The notes below the pieces were generated by a model. The model saw only the letters and a list, made by a program, of their open reading frames with translations. It searched no databases and was not told where the DNA came from. 64,000 bases of DNA, from assembly GCA_902623995.1 (NCBI GenBank), contig CACNWE010000008.1, positions 1-64,000 on the forward strand. Reading direction: 5' to 3'. The position numbers and the translations under genes are program-made. Shown one piece after another: positions 46,741 to 53,676 of this stretch (positions within the stretch are counted from its first letter, which is position 1; the number at the start of each line of letters is the position of its first letter). This DNA comes from an uncultured SAR116 cluster alpha proteobacterium. Its GTDB lineage: Bacteria > Pseudomonadota > Alphaproteobacteria > Puniceispirillales > Marisalimonadaceae.

Positions 46741-47139
46741 ATGAGTGTTTCATCTAAAAGTACAGATTTGGTTAAATTCAATGAAAAAAAATCCAAACTT
46801 CCTATAAAGTTTAATCCAAATGAAGTAAATCAAGCACTAGAATTAGTTGATAAAGACCTAATACTAAAAAATAGAGAAGAGGTTAAAAAATATTTACCAG
46901 ATATTTTAGGTAGAGTTTTAGCTAGAATATGGATTGATAAACCATTTAAAGAAAGCTTCAAATCAAATCCTAGACAAGTTCTTAATGATAATGGTGTTTT
47001 TTTGCCTGATGATATGATATTGGAATTTCAAAAACCAAATTCTGATAGACCAAAAATCATAGTGTATGAAAAAAAGAAAGATTCTAATTTTAAAATAAGA
47101 GTTGTTCAATTACAGTTGGTAATGTTAGCGGGAAGATAA
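46741..47139 (+). CDS. Protein with nitrile-hydratase-leader-like (NHLP) domain
   Basis: A soluble 132-residue protein. Residues about 52-110 resemble the nitrile hydratase alpha-subunit/NHLP leader fold: LGRVLARIWIDKPFKESFKS, NPRQVLNDNGVFLPDDM, then a beta-like tail ending in IIVYE. NHLP domains serve as leader peptides for modified peptides (proteusins) or as the N-terminal part of nitrile hydratase. The nitrile hydratase metal motif is absent, and the protein has no Cys at all. The 22-residue C-terminal tail has no Cys and no Thr, so it is not an obvious peptide core. No maturation enzyme is seen within 17 kb downstream. The function is unknown. It is likely the first gene of a small-gene run. 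Confidence 0.7.
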   Translation: MSVSSKSTDLVKFNEKKSKLPIKFNPNEVNQALELVDKDLILKNREEVKKYLPDILGRVLARIWIDKPFKESFKSNPRQVLNDNGVFLPDDMILEFQKPNSDRPKIIVYEKKKDSNFKIRVVQLQLVMLAGR

Positions 47140-47171
47140 TAGTTTTTATTTTTTAAAGAATTTTAAAATTT

Positions 47172-47771
47172 ATGAATAAATTATTAAAAATTTTTATTAT
47201 ATATCTTTTGTTTGTTCCTTCTCATTTAATAGCTAATGAAAAAAAACAAAGTCTCCAAAATATTTATACACTTTTACAAGAAAAAAAATTTGAAGAAGGA
47301 ATAAAAAATTTACAAATTTTATCAGAACAGAATGATATAAATGCTCAACTACTATATTCTAAAATTTTATTTTCTGGAGACTTAACACCACAAGATTTTG
47401 AAAACTCATACTTTTGGGGATTTTCTGCACTACTTGGAGGGCTAAAAAAATCATCTAGTATTTTAGAAAAATTAAATGAATATTTAACAGAAGAACAAAT
47501 AAGTGAGATTACAAATAAACTTAGAGATTTTTTGGAAAAAAGAGCGTTTGCAAAAGATAAAAAGGCAATTATTCAAATTGCAAAAATATACGAAAACTTT
47601 ACTGACCCCGCAGATTTAGTTAATGCATACACTTGGTATAACATAGCTGTGGCTCAAGGAATCAAAACTGCAAAACTTAAAAGAGATGAAATTTTAGATA
47701 ATCTAAATGAAAAAGATTTACTTGATGCTCAATCTTTATCGATTAAGCTATTTAAAAAAATTAATAATTAA
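47172..47771 (+). CDS. Exported Sel1/TPR-like repeat protein
   Basis: A 199-residue protein with an N-terminal signal peptide (KLLKIFIIYLLFVPSHLIA, cleaved near residue 21) and helical repeats. The segment PADLVNAYTWYNIAVAQGIKTA is a typical Sel1-like repeat, with FENSYFWGFSALLGG as a degenerate one. Such proteins are periplasmic scaffolds. It follows the NHLP-like gene by 32 bases, and its stop overlaps the ribosome site of the next gene. Confidence 0.65.
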   Translation: MNKLLKIFIIYLLFVPSHLIANEKKQSLQNIYTLLQEKKFEEGIKNLQILSEQNDINAQLLYSKILFSGDLTPQDFENSYFWGFSALLGGLKKSSSILEKLNEYLTEEQISEITNKLRDFLEKRAFAKDKKAIIQIAKIYENFTDPADLVNAYTWYNIAVAQGIKTAKLKRDEILDNLNEKDLLDAQSLSIKLFKKINN

Positions 47772-47782
47772 TGGAGTTTTTC

Positions 47783-47986
47783 ATGAAATATAAAGTTCAT
47801 TGGTTAATTGACGGTCTAGTGGAGATAGATGCTAATGATGTTGATACAGCAGAGAGTGTAATCAAAAATAAAATCGAACGTTTTATAAAGAATAATGCAA
47901 TATTTTTTGATGATGTGGGAGCTAAAGCTGTACAAGGTCAAGCTTATTTGCCGGGATCTGACGAAAAAAATAATGGAGAAGCTTAA
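47783..47986 (+). CDS. Small hypothetical protein
   Basis: A 67-residue acidic protein (MKYKVHWLIDGLVEIDANDVDTAES...) with no signal peptide. The first part reads as a small beta-alpha domain of the kind seen in proteins annotated only as conserved hypothetical. I placed the start at 47783, 8 bases after GGAG; the upstream ATG at 47771 contains that site. Function unknown. Confidence 0.55.
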   Translation: MKYKVHWLIDGLVEIDANDVDTAESVIKNKIERFIKNNAIFFDDVGAKAVQGQAYLPGSDEKNNGEA

Positions 47987-48280
47987 TTGTTTAATGTAAA
48001 AAATATTTTCTTTTTAAATACTATGGTAATTTTTTTAAGTATTTGCGTAACATCATCTTATTCTAAAGGAAAAATTTATGGACAATCTAAAACTTTATCT
48101 AAGGAATATATAAAATATGAAAATTGTAGACTTAGAAAAACAGAGATTAATATGAAAGATGGTGTAAAAGATGGATATAAATGCATATTTAAAAGACAGG
48201 GTAAAGGAAAAGATGTTACCGTTTTTCAACCTTCACCAATATGCCAAAAATCATTTAAATGTAAAACCGAGATACAATAA
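47987..48280 (+). CDS. Small secreted Cys-containing protein, TTG start
   Basis: A 97-residue protein with a signal peptide (FFLNTMVIFLSICVTSSYS) and a basic mature part holding four Cys (in ENCRL, YKCIF, SPICQ and FKCKT), which could form two disulfides in the periplasm. The TTG start at 47987 is favoured because GGAG lies 8 bases upstream and the signal peptide then begins at its N-terminus. The start comes directly after the previous stop. Function unknown. Confidence 0.55.
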   Translation: MFNVKNIFFLNTMVIFLSICVTSSYSKGKIYGQSKTLSKEYIKYENCRLRKTEINMKDGVKDGYKCIFKRQGKGKDVTVFQPSPICQKSFKCKTEIQ

Positions 48281-48409
48281 AGAATTTTCTTAATACAATA
48301 TATTATTATTTTAAAAAAAATAACTACTATATATTGTTTAATTTAAAAAAAATTGTAATAATTTCAATTATTTATAGCCAAAATCTATATTTTTTTTTAA
48401 TATCTATTC

Positions 48410-48760
48410 ATGGATAATTATGAAATAAATATATTAAGAAGAGGTGGAAACTGGAAAAAAGTTAAGCCTGGTGACTTAACTATTGATGAAATTAATAAAG
48501 AGTCAAAAGAAGAATATGAGCTAAATGATATGGTTTTACAACAAGATATTCTCACTTACGTGAATAAGGTTGACTCAATTATTACCAAAATAGAAGCTTT
48601 AGAAACTGAAAAAAATAAATTAAAAGACGAACTTAAAATATGTGAAGATGAATTTTTAATGAAAAAGAAACTTGCTGAAGATGAGATTGATAAAATTTCT
48701 CAAGAAAAAGAAATCATTGAAAAAACAATAAACGTAATTAAAAATTTAAAAAGTTTTTAA
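48410..48760 (+). CDS. Coiled-coil protein before a ParA-type gene
   Basis: A 116-residue soluble protein. The N-terminal 40 residues (ILRRGGNWKKVKPGDLTIDEIN) look like a short globular or docking segment. Residues about 50-112 are a continuous charged coiled coil. It ends 14 bases before the ParA-like gene, so the two probably act together, for instance as ATPase and partner (inference). No family recognised. Confidence 0.55.
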   Translation: MDNYEINILRRGGNWKKVKPGDLTIDEINKESKEEYELNDMVLQQDILTYVNKVDSIITKIEALETEKNKLKDELKICEDEFLMKKKLAEDEIDKISQEKEIIEKTINVIKNLKSF

Positions 48761-48774
48761 TTTGGAGAATTAAA

Positions 48775-49536
48775 ATGCCAAATAACAAATCAAAAATTTT
48801 AAGTGGAGCAAAATCTATTTTTGTTGCAAATGTAAAAGGCGGTGTAGGTAAAAGTACACTATCGATAATGCTAGCTAGATCCTTGGCTGAAAGGATTCCT
48901 GCTCGAAATATTACTGTAATAGATACAGATCTGCAAAGAACAGCAACTGAATTTTTGTCTAAAAGTAACCCTGAAATTAATGTTGAATTTCTTCCAATTA
49001 CCCCTGCATTTGAAAACACAAATATATCTCTCGTTCAACAATTTATTAAGCAGAATGAATTCCGACCAGGACATGTTGCAATTGTTGATACCCCAGCAGG
49101 TACGTCACAAAGATTATGGAATCTTGTTGCAGAAGGTTACTGTGTTCTAATCCCAACTACGCTTAGCAATGCAGATTTGTATCCAACTGAAAATTTTATT
49201 AGAAGTATGGATAAAGTTAAAGCAAGATATGGCAAGTCATATCCACACTTGATTGTTTGCCCTAACAAAATTCCTTTTGGTCAAAAAGATTTTTCAGTAA
49301 TGGCTGAAAGATTAAAAAATCACGATGTTGTTATTGGTCCTGCTTTAAGAGATTTAGCTAGTGTAAGACACTTTTATAATGGTAAAGCAGAAAATTGGGA
49401 AAACAAAACTAATATAAATGCTCAATCTGATTTCAAACAATTTGGGTCTTTTATTGAAAAATTTGTCTTGGGCGAAGAGTTAGATAAAATTTATTCTGAA
49501 AAGGTAGTACCTAAAAATGTTATCCCTATAAGGTAA
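48775..49536 (+). CDS. ParA/MinD-type ATPase
   Basis: A 253-residue P-loop ATPase with deviant Walker A VANVKGGVGKSTLSIMLARSLAE (about residues 17-39), VIDTDLQRTATEFL and the switch region VAIVDTPAGTSQ. ParA-family ATPases position plasmids, chromosomes, chemoreceptors or other cargo. There is no ParB gene or parS-like repeat beside it, so it is more likely an orphan cargo-positioning ParA than a segregation system. GGAG precedes the ATG by 7 bases. Its closest neighbour is the coiled-coil protein upstream. Confidence 0.82.
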   Translation: MPNNKSKILSGAKSIFVANVKGGVGKSTLSIMLARSLAERIPARNITVIDTDLQRTATEFLSKSNPEINVEFLPITPAFENTNISLVQQFIKQNEFRPGHVAIVDTPAGTSQRLWNLVAEGYCVLIPTTLSNADLYPTENFIRSMDKVKARYGKSYPHLIVCPNKIPFGQKDFSVMAERLKNHDVVIGPALRDLASVRHFYNGKAENWENKTNINAQSDFKQFGSFIEKFVLGEELDKIYSEKVVPKNVIPIR

Positions 49537-49539
49537 ATC

Positions 49540-49716
49540 TTAAGGATTTATTTCCAACCTATTCCCTAGTTGGCCTATCCATCTTTCAGTAGCTATAAAA
49601 GGAAGTAAATTATTCTTGCTTTTATCTTTGTTAACAATAATTTTATTAACATATAAGTTATCTTCAACTATTTCTTTTTTATCCAATTCATTCATTTGAT
49701 CTACTAACATATTCAT
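49540..49716 (-). CDS. Possible small protein (58 codons)
   Basis: A minus-strand ORF starting MNMLVDQMNELDKKE and ending LPFIATERWIGQLGNRLEINP, which has a protein-like composition. There is no clear ribosome site before the ATG, and the frame stays open about 27 codons further upstream without another ATG. It could be a real small gene, a remnant, or chance. Confidence 0.3.
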   Translation of the reverse strand: MNMLVDQMNELDKKEIVEDNLYVNKIIVNKDKSKNNLLPFIATERWIGQLGNRLEINP

Positions 49717-49796
49717 ATTAATATTAACGTCATTAATAAAACTTTGTTTAATTTTTCCGTATCTATAATAGGTAATTTTTAGGAAAAGAAGAGGTC

Positions 49797-50009
49797 ATGT
49801 ATATACTTACCAAAATTGAGAATAAACTAATTAATAGAATTAATGAAATTTTGCATGAATTTAAGGATTATGAGCAACCTTTTATTAATAATAACGGTGA
49901 TATTATTATCAAGAATAAGTTAATTAAGAGAACAAATAAGAAAACGTCAATCTTAACAAATATTTTTAAAGAAATAATAAAAAATGATGTAAAAAAAAAC
50001 AGGGTTTAA
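49797..50009 (+). CDS. Small basic hypothetical protein
   Basis: A 70-residue, Lys/Asn/Ile-rich ORF, predicted helical, without recognisable domain. A GAGGT sequence precedes the ATG by a single base, which is too close for a good ribosome site. Its last codons overlap a hairpin that is better oriented as a terminator for the opposite strand. Real coding is uncertain. Confidence 0.35.
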   Translation: MYILTKIENKLINRINEILHEFKDYEQPFINNNGDIIIKNKLIKRTNKKTSILTNIFKEIIKNDVKKNRV

Positions 50010-50020
50010 AAACCCTGTTT
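49991..50020 (-). terminator. Intrinsic terminator (minus strand)
   Basis: AAACAGGGTTT and AAACCCTGTTT form an 11-bp perfect stem with a 2-base loop. Read on the minus strand it is followed by a run of Ts. It lies 25 bases after the stop of the 26-residue ORF. The plus strand has only a short T stretch. Confidence 0.75.
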
Positions 50021-50045
50021 CGTATTTGATACAATTGATGGAAAA

Positions 50046-50126
50046 TCAAGATACAAATTTAACCAGAGATTGCTCTGACAATTTAAAAACCTTGAAACAA
50101 CCACTTTCATAAAAAATACTAGACAT
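50046..50126 (-). CDS. 26-residue small peptide ORF with perfect Shine-Dalgarno
   Basis: ATG at 50126 on the minus strand, stop TGA at 50046. AAGGAGGT lies 6 bases before the ATG, the best ribosome site I noticed in the window. The peptide begins MSSIFYESGCFKVFKLSEQS and ends in LVKFVS; it has one Cys and no signal peptide. A strong terminator follows 25 bases after the stop, so this looks like a self-contained short transcript. It could be a small protein or a leader peptide of an attenuation system, but no longer gene lies downstream in this direction before the terminator. Confidence 0.55.
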   Translation of the reverse strand: MSSIFYESGCFKVFKLSEQSLVKFVS

Positions 50127-50244
50127 CAGACCACCTCCTTTTCTTTTAATTAAAAAAATATAGCTAATTTATTTACTATATTTTATAAAATTACAAGCTT
50201 TTATAAAAAAATTAACAAATTTTAATTTAATTAGGCAAGTACTT

Positions 50245-50634
50245 ATGAAAACGAGCAATAAAGAACCTCAACGATTTAAGGCTGGAGAAATTATTTACTC
50301 ACATAACGACCCTGCTGAATTTATATTTTTAATTCATAGTGGAAAGGTTAGAATTGAGTCTAAACACGGATTAGAATTAGGAATACTTGAAACAGGGGAA
50401 ATATTTGGAGAAGTCGGTCATATAATTGAATCTCCAAGAACTGTAACTGCAGTAGCTGTGACAAATTCACTAATTCGTGTTATTGATGAAAAAACTATAA
50501 AAGAAAAAATGAATAAAGCTGATCCAGTATTAGCAGCAATAGTAAGAGGATTATCTCTTAGAATTGGTGATGCAAATGCTTTAGCTGAAAAACATTGGTT
50601 AGAATTAAATGTTTATAAATCTCTTAACAAATAA
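50245..50634 (+). CDS. Stand-alone cyclic-nucleotide-binding domain protein
   Basis: A 129-residue protein that is a single cNMP-binding beta-roll: RFKAGEIIYSHNDPAEFIFLIHSGKVRIE, then GILETGEIFGEVGHI as the phosphate-binding cassette, and SPRTVTAVAVTNSLIRVID. The usual Arg in the cassette (R-T-A) corresponds to PRTVTA here. No DNA-binding helix-turn-helix is attached, so it is not a Crp-type activator. It may regulate a partner, perhaps the FliL-like product downstream. Ligand unknown. Confidence 0.8.
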   Translation: MKTSNKEPQRFKAGEIIYSHNDPAEFIFLIHSGKVRIESKHGLELGILETGEIFGEVGHIIESPRTVTAVAVTNSLIRVIDEKTIKEKMNKADPVLAAIVRGLSLRIGDANALAEKHWLELNVYKSLNK

Positions 50635-50661
50635 ATTAGTGGAATTTTAATAAGTTTTATT

Positions 50662-51273
50662 ATGGCCAATCAAAAAATCTCATTAAAGAATAAAATAATG
50701 AACATCAAGCATCTTTATGCTTATTTAATTGCATTCTTTTCATCAGTCTTAACTTTCATTTTTTTTTACTTTAGTAACGAAATAATTAAAGAAGAAAAGA
50801 CCGTGGAAAAAGAAATAAATATTTATGAAGTTGCAAAAGAAGAAGCAATTAAAATGGGTAGAATGGAGCCAGATGAAAAACCTATAGTTCAAGAAATTGG
50901 CCCAGATGGTAACGTTATAGTTCCCTCTTTAAGTTATTGGGATATAGGTGGTATGGGTGATAATGCAAACAAAAGTTTTTGGACGAATGTACCTAATTCA
51001 AATTCATTTATTAGCTTTGATTTAGTTTTTTCTTCATATAAAGGTGAAATGCTAATGGATTTTTTAACAGACTATGATGTTGATTTTAGAAAAATTGTCT
51101 ATGATCAAATCAGTAAAACAAGTTACGAAAAACTTCAGGGTAGTGAAGGTAAAAACAAGTTGCTTGAGGATATTAAAAATGAATTCAATTCTTATTTAGA
51201 TGAAAAGAATTTGGACCCAATAATATTTGGTGTTCACTATAAAAAATTTGCCATTACAACTAGGGGTAATTAA
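50662..51273 (+). CDS. FliL-like membrane protein
   Basis: A 203-residue single-pass inner-membrane protein: a membrane helix at about residues 16-38 and a large outside domain. The C-terminal part, FISFDLVFSSYKG, FLTDYDVDFRKIVYDQISKTSYEKLQGSEGKNKLLEDIKNEFNSYL and FGVHYKKFAIT, follows the FliL pattern (short strand, helix with L-x-S-x-E-G-K, final strand). FliL supports the stator-rotor interface. The Tyr- and Gly-rich linker (about 75-110) is unusual. Identity is moderate only. Confidence 0.55.
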   Translation: MANQKISLKNKIMNIKHLYAYLIAFFSSVLTFIFFYFSNEIIKEEKTVEKEINIYEVAKEEAIKMGRMEPDEKPIVQEIGPDGNVIVPSLSYWDIGGMGDNANKSFWTNVPNSNSFISFDLVFSSYKGEMLMDFLTDYDVDFRKIVYDQISKTSYEKLQGSEGKNKLLEDIKNEFNSYLDEKNLDPIIFGVHYKKFAITTRGN

Positions 51274-52495
51274 TAAAAGTATTATAATCTATCTCATTAT
51301 CTTTATCTACACGATTAAAAACTTCTGGTAATGGATATTTTAACCCTGTTGCACAATTAAATAAAATAACTTTATCGTCTTTTGATATTAATTTTGAAGA
51401 CAATGCTTTTTCGTAAGCTGTCATTGTTGCAGCACCTTCAGGACACAAAAAGCACCCATCAATATTAGCAACTCGATCTCTTGCTTCCATTATATCTTGA
51501 TCTGAAACAGACATTGCGAAGCCTTCACTTTCACGAATTGCCCTTATAATTAGAAAATCTCCTACAGCGATGGGCACTCTTATACCGGCAGCTTGAGTAT
51601 AAGCATTTTCCCATAAGGGGGCATGCTCATCTCCATTTTCCCAAGCTTTAACAATAGGAGCGCAACCATTAGCTTGTACAGCAACCATTTTTGGTAATTT
51701 TCCATTTATCCACCCTAATTCTTTTAATTCTAAAAAGGCTTTCCACATTCCAATTAAACCAGTACCACCACCCGTAGGATAAAATATTACATCAGGCAAT
51801 TCCCAATTAAGTTGTTCTGCTAATTCAAGACCCATAGTTTTTTTTCCTTCAATCCTGTATGGTTCTTTAAGTGTTGAAACATCAAACCACCCTACTTTTT
51901 CTTTACCTTCGCCTACTATCTTTCCACAATCATTTATCAAACCGTTGACTAAAAAAGTTTGTGCTCCAAGTGATTGAATTTCTCTTATGTTTATTTCCGG
52001 AGTATCTTCAGGGCAGAACACAGTTGATTTTATACCTGCGTTTGTTGCATAAGCAGCCATAGCGGCACCTGCGTTTCCATTTGTGGGAATTGCTAAATGT
52101 TTTAACTTAAATTGCTTTGCCATTGAAACTGCCAAACATAATCCTCTAGCTTTAAACGAACCAGTGGGGAGCCTTCCTTCATCTTTGACTAATACAACTC
52201 CCTTATCATTTGAAGAATAGTTAACGGTTCTATTTAACTCCATCAATGGAGTAATCGTTTCACCAAGTGTAATCCTGTCTTTCGGATTTGAAACTGGTAA
52301 TAGTGGTGAATATCTCCAAAGACCGTCTACTTTTGAATTTGTTATATCATCTCTTGAAACTTCATTTTTCAAAGTTTGTAAATCATATCTAACCAATAAT
52401 GGTCTACCAGCATCTGATAAACCATGTATTTTATTTGCTTCATATTTTTTGCCAGTGATTGAACATTCAAGATGACTTACATAATTTTTTTCCAT
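51260..52495 (-). CDS. thrC: Threonine synthase family protein
   Basis: A PLP enzyme of fold type II, 411 residues, that forms threonine from O-phosphohomoserine in the cytoplasm. It has the Zn-ribbon-like N-terminal region reduced to ECSITGKKY, the PLP lysine in GSFKARG (about residue 115), PTNGNAGAAMAAYA for substrate binding and the glycine-rich PTGGGTGLIGMW. This is the plant/archaeal class of threonine synthase. A different beta-elimination or beta-replacement activity cannot be excluded. It is convergent with the FliL-like gene (14-base overlap) and follows the dehydrogenase gene by 18 bases, suggesting one operon. Confidence 0.8.
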   Translation of the reverse strand: MEKNYVSHLECSITGKKYEANKIHGLSDAGRPLLVRYDLQTLKNEVSRDDITNSKVDGLWRYSPLLPVSNPKDRITLGETITPLMELNRTVNYSSNDKGVVLVKDEGRLPTGSFKARGLCLAVSMAKQFKLKHLAIPTNGNAGAAMAAYATNAGIKSTVFCPEDTPEINIREIQSLGAQTFLVNGLINDCGKIVGEGKEKVGWFDVSTLKEPYRIEGKKTMGLELAEQLNWELPDVIFYPTGGGTGLIGMWKAFLELKELGWINGKLPKMVAVQANGCAPIVKAWENGDEHAPLWENAYTQAAGIRVPIAVGDFLIIRAIRESEGFAMSVSDQDIMEARDRVANIDGCFLCPEGAATMTAYEKALSSKLISKDDKVILFNCATGLKYPLPEVFNRVDKDNEIDYNTFINYP

Positions 52496-52513
52496 ATTTG
52501 TTCCTACTTTTTA

Positions 52514-53584
52514 TTAACTATTTTTACCTGAAATAATATCTATCATTGCTTTGGTAATTTGTTTTGTAGTGCTTTTTCCACCAAGATCTCTTGGTAAATA
52601 TTTTTTGTCTGATGTAAGCTTTTCAATTGCAAACAATAACTTTTGTGCAGCTTTAAGTTCACCTAAATTTTCTAACATCATCACTGCAGACCAATAAGAT
52701 CCAATAGGATTTGCAATTCCTTTTCCCATTATATCAAAGGCAGATCCATGAATTGGTTCGAACATAGATGGATGACGTTTTTCTGGATCTAAATTTCCTG
52801 TTGGAGCTATCCCCATTGAGCCTGATAATGAAGCTGCCAAATCTGTTAAAATATCTGCATGTAAATTTGAAGCTACAACGGTATCAATACTTTTGGGATC
52901 TAAAACCATTCTAGTGGTCATTGCATCAACAAGCATTTTGTCAGTATTAACATCCCTATAATCTTGCGATATCTCATTGAAAATTTCATCCCACATCACC
53001 ATACCATGTCTTTGAGCATTAGATTTAGTCACTAAAGTTAATAATTTTCTTGGTCTGGATCTCGCTATTTCAAAGGCAAATCTCTGTATTCTCTCTACAC
53101 CTTGCTTTGTAAACAGAGTAACGTCCATAGCAGTATCATGACTATAACCTCTATGGCTTCTACCACCAATACCAGAGTATTCTCCTTCAGAGTTTTCTCT
53201 TATAAAACTCCAATCAATATCTTTTTCTTCTACATTTTTTAGCGGAGAAATAATTCCAGGTAAAAGGCGTACTGGCCTTAAATTTGCGTATTGATCTAAA
53301 CCTTGGCATATTTTTAGCCTCAGCCCCCATAGTGTTATGTGATCAGGAATTTCAGGTACACCAGCAGATCCAAAATAAATTGCACTAAAACTTTTAAGTT
53401 CTTCAACACCTTCGTCAGGCATCATAACGCCATGTTTTTTGTAGTACTCTGCTCCCCAATCAAATTGATGAAATTCTATTGGTAAATTTTGGACTGACTT
53501 TGAAAGAGCTTTTAAAACCTCAACTCCACTATCTATTACTTCTGTGCCAATCCCATCACCAGTAATAACTGCAATTTTGTACAT
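52514..53584 (-). CDS. Tartrate/D-malate dehydrogenase-like decarboxylating enzyme
   Basis: A 356-residue NAD-dependent beta-decarboxylating dehydrogenase of the isocitrate/isopropylmalate family. Motifs: ITGDGIGTEVI at the start, YANLRPVRLLPG, ENSEGEYSGIGGRSH, VDAMTTRMVLDP, and SNLHADILTDLAASLSGSMGIAPTGNL with FEPIHGSAFDIMGKGIANP. The GLRLKICQGLDQYANLRP pattern and overall form fit tartrate/D-malate dehydrogenase (TtuC/DmlA), which oxidises D-malate or tartrate. Exact substrate cannot be read from the sequence. Co-directional with the threonine synthase gene. Confidence 0.8.
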   Translation of the reverse strand: MYKIAVITGDGIGTEVIDSGVEVLKALSKSVQNLPIEFHQFDWGAEYYKKHGVMMPDEGVEELKSFSAIYFGSAGVPEIPDHITLWGLRLKICQGLDQYANLRPVRLLPGIISPLKNVEEKDIDWSFIRENSEGEYSGIGGRSHRGYSHDTAMDVTLFTKQGVERIQRFAFEIARSRPRKLLTLVTKSNAQRHGMVMWDEIFNEISQDYRDVNTDKMLVDAMTTRMVLDPKSIDTVVASNLHADILTDLAASLSGSMGIAPTGNLDPEKRHPSMFEPIHGSAFDIMGKGIANPIGSYWSAVMMLENLGELKAAQKLLFAIEKLTSDKKYLPRDLGGKSTTKQITKAMIDIISGKNS

Positions 53585-53676
53585 CTTTTGCCTTCTTAAA
53601 TAAATAAATATAAATAATAATAAAAATAGTTTATCTATTAATAACTTAATTATTTCAATATTTAAAAAATTGTTAA

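Noticed and set aside
46741-47139. Nitrile hydratase alpha subunit
   Set aside because: Only the leader-like helical part is present; the Cys-rich metal motif is absent and the protein is too short.
48775-49536. Plasmid or chromosome partition locus, origin region
   Set aside because: There is no parB, no parS-like palindromes, and no dnaA box cluster near the ParA-type gene.
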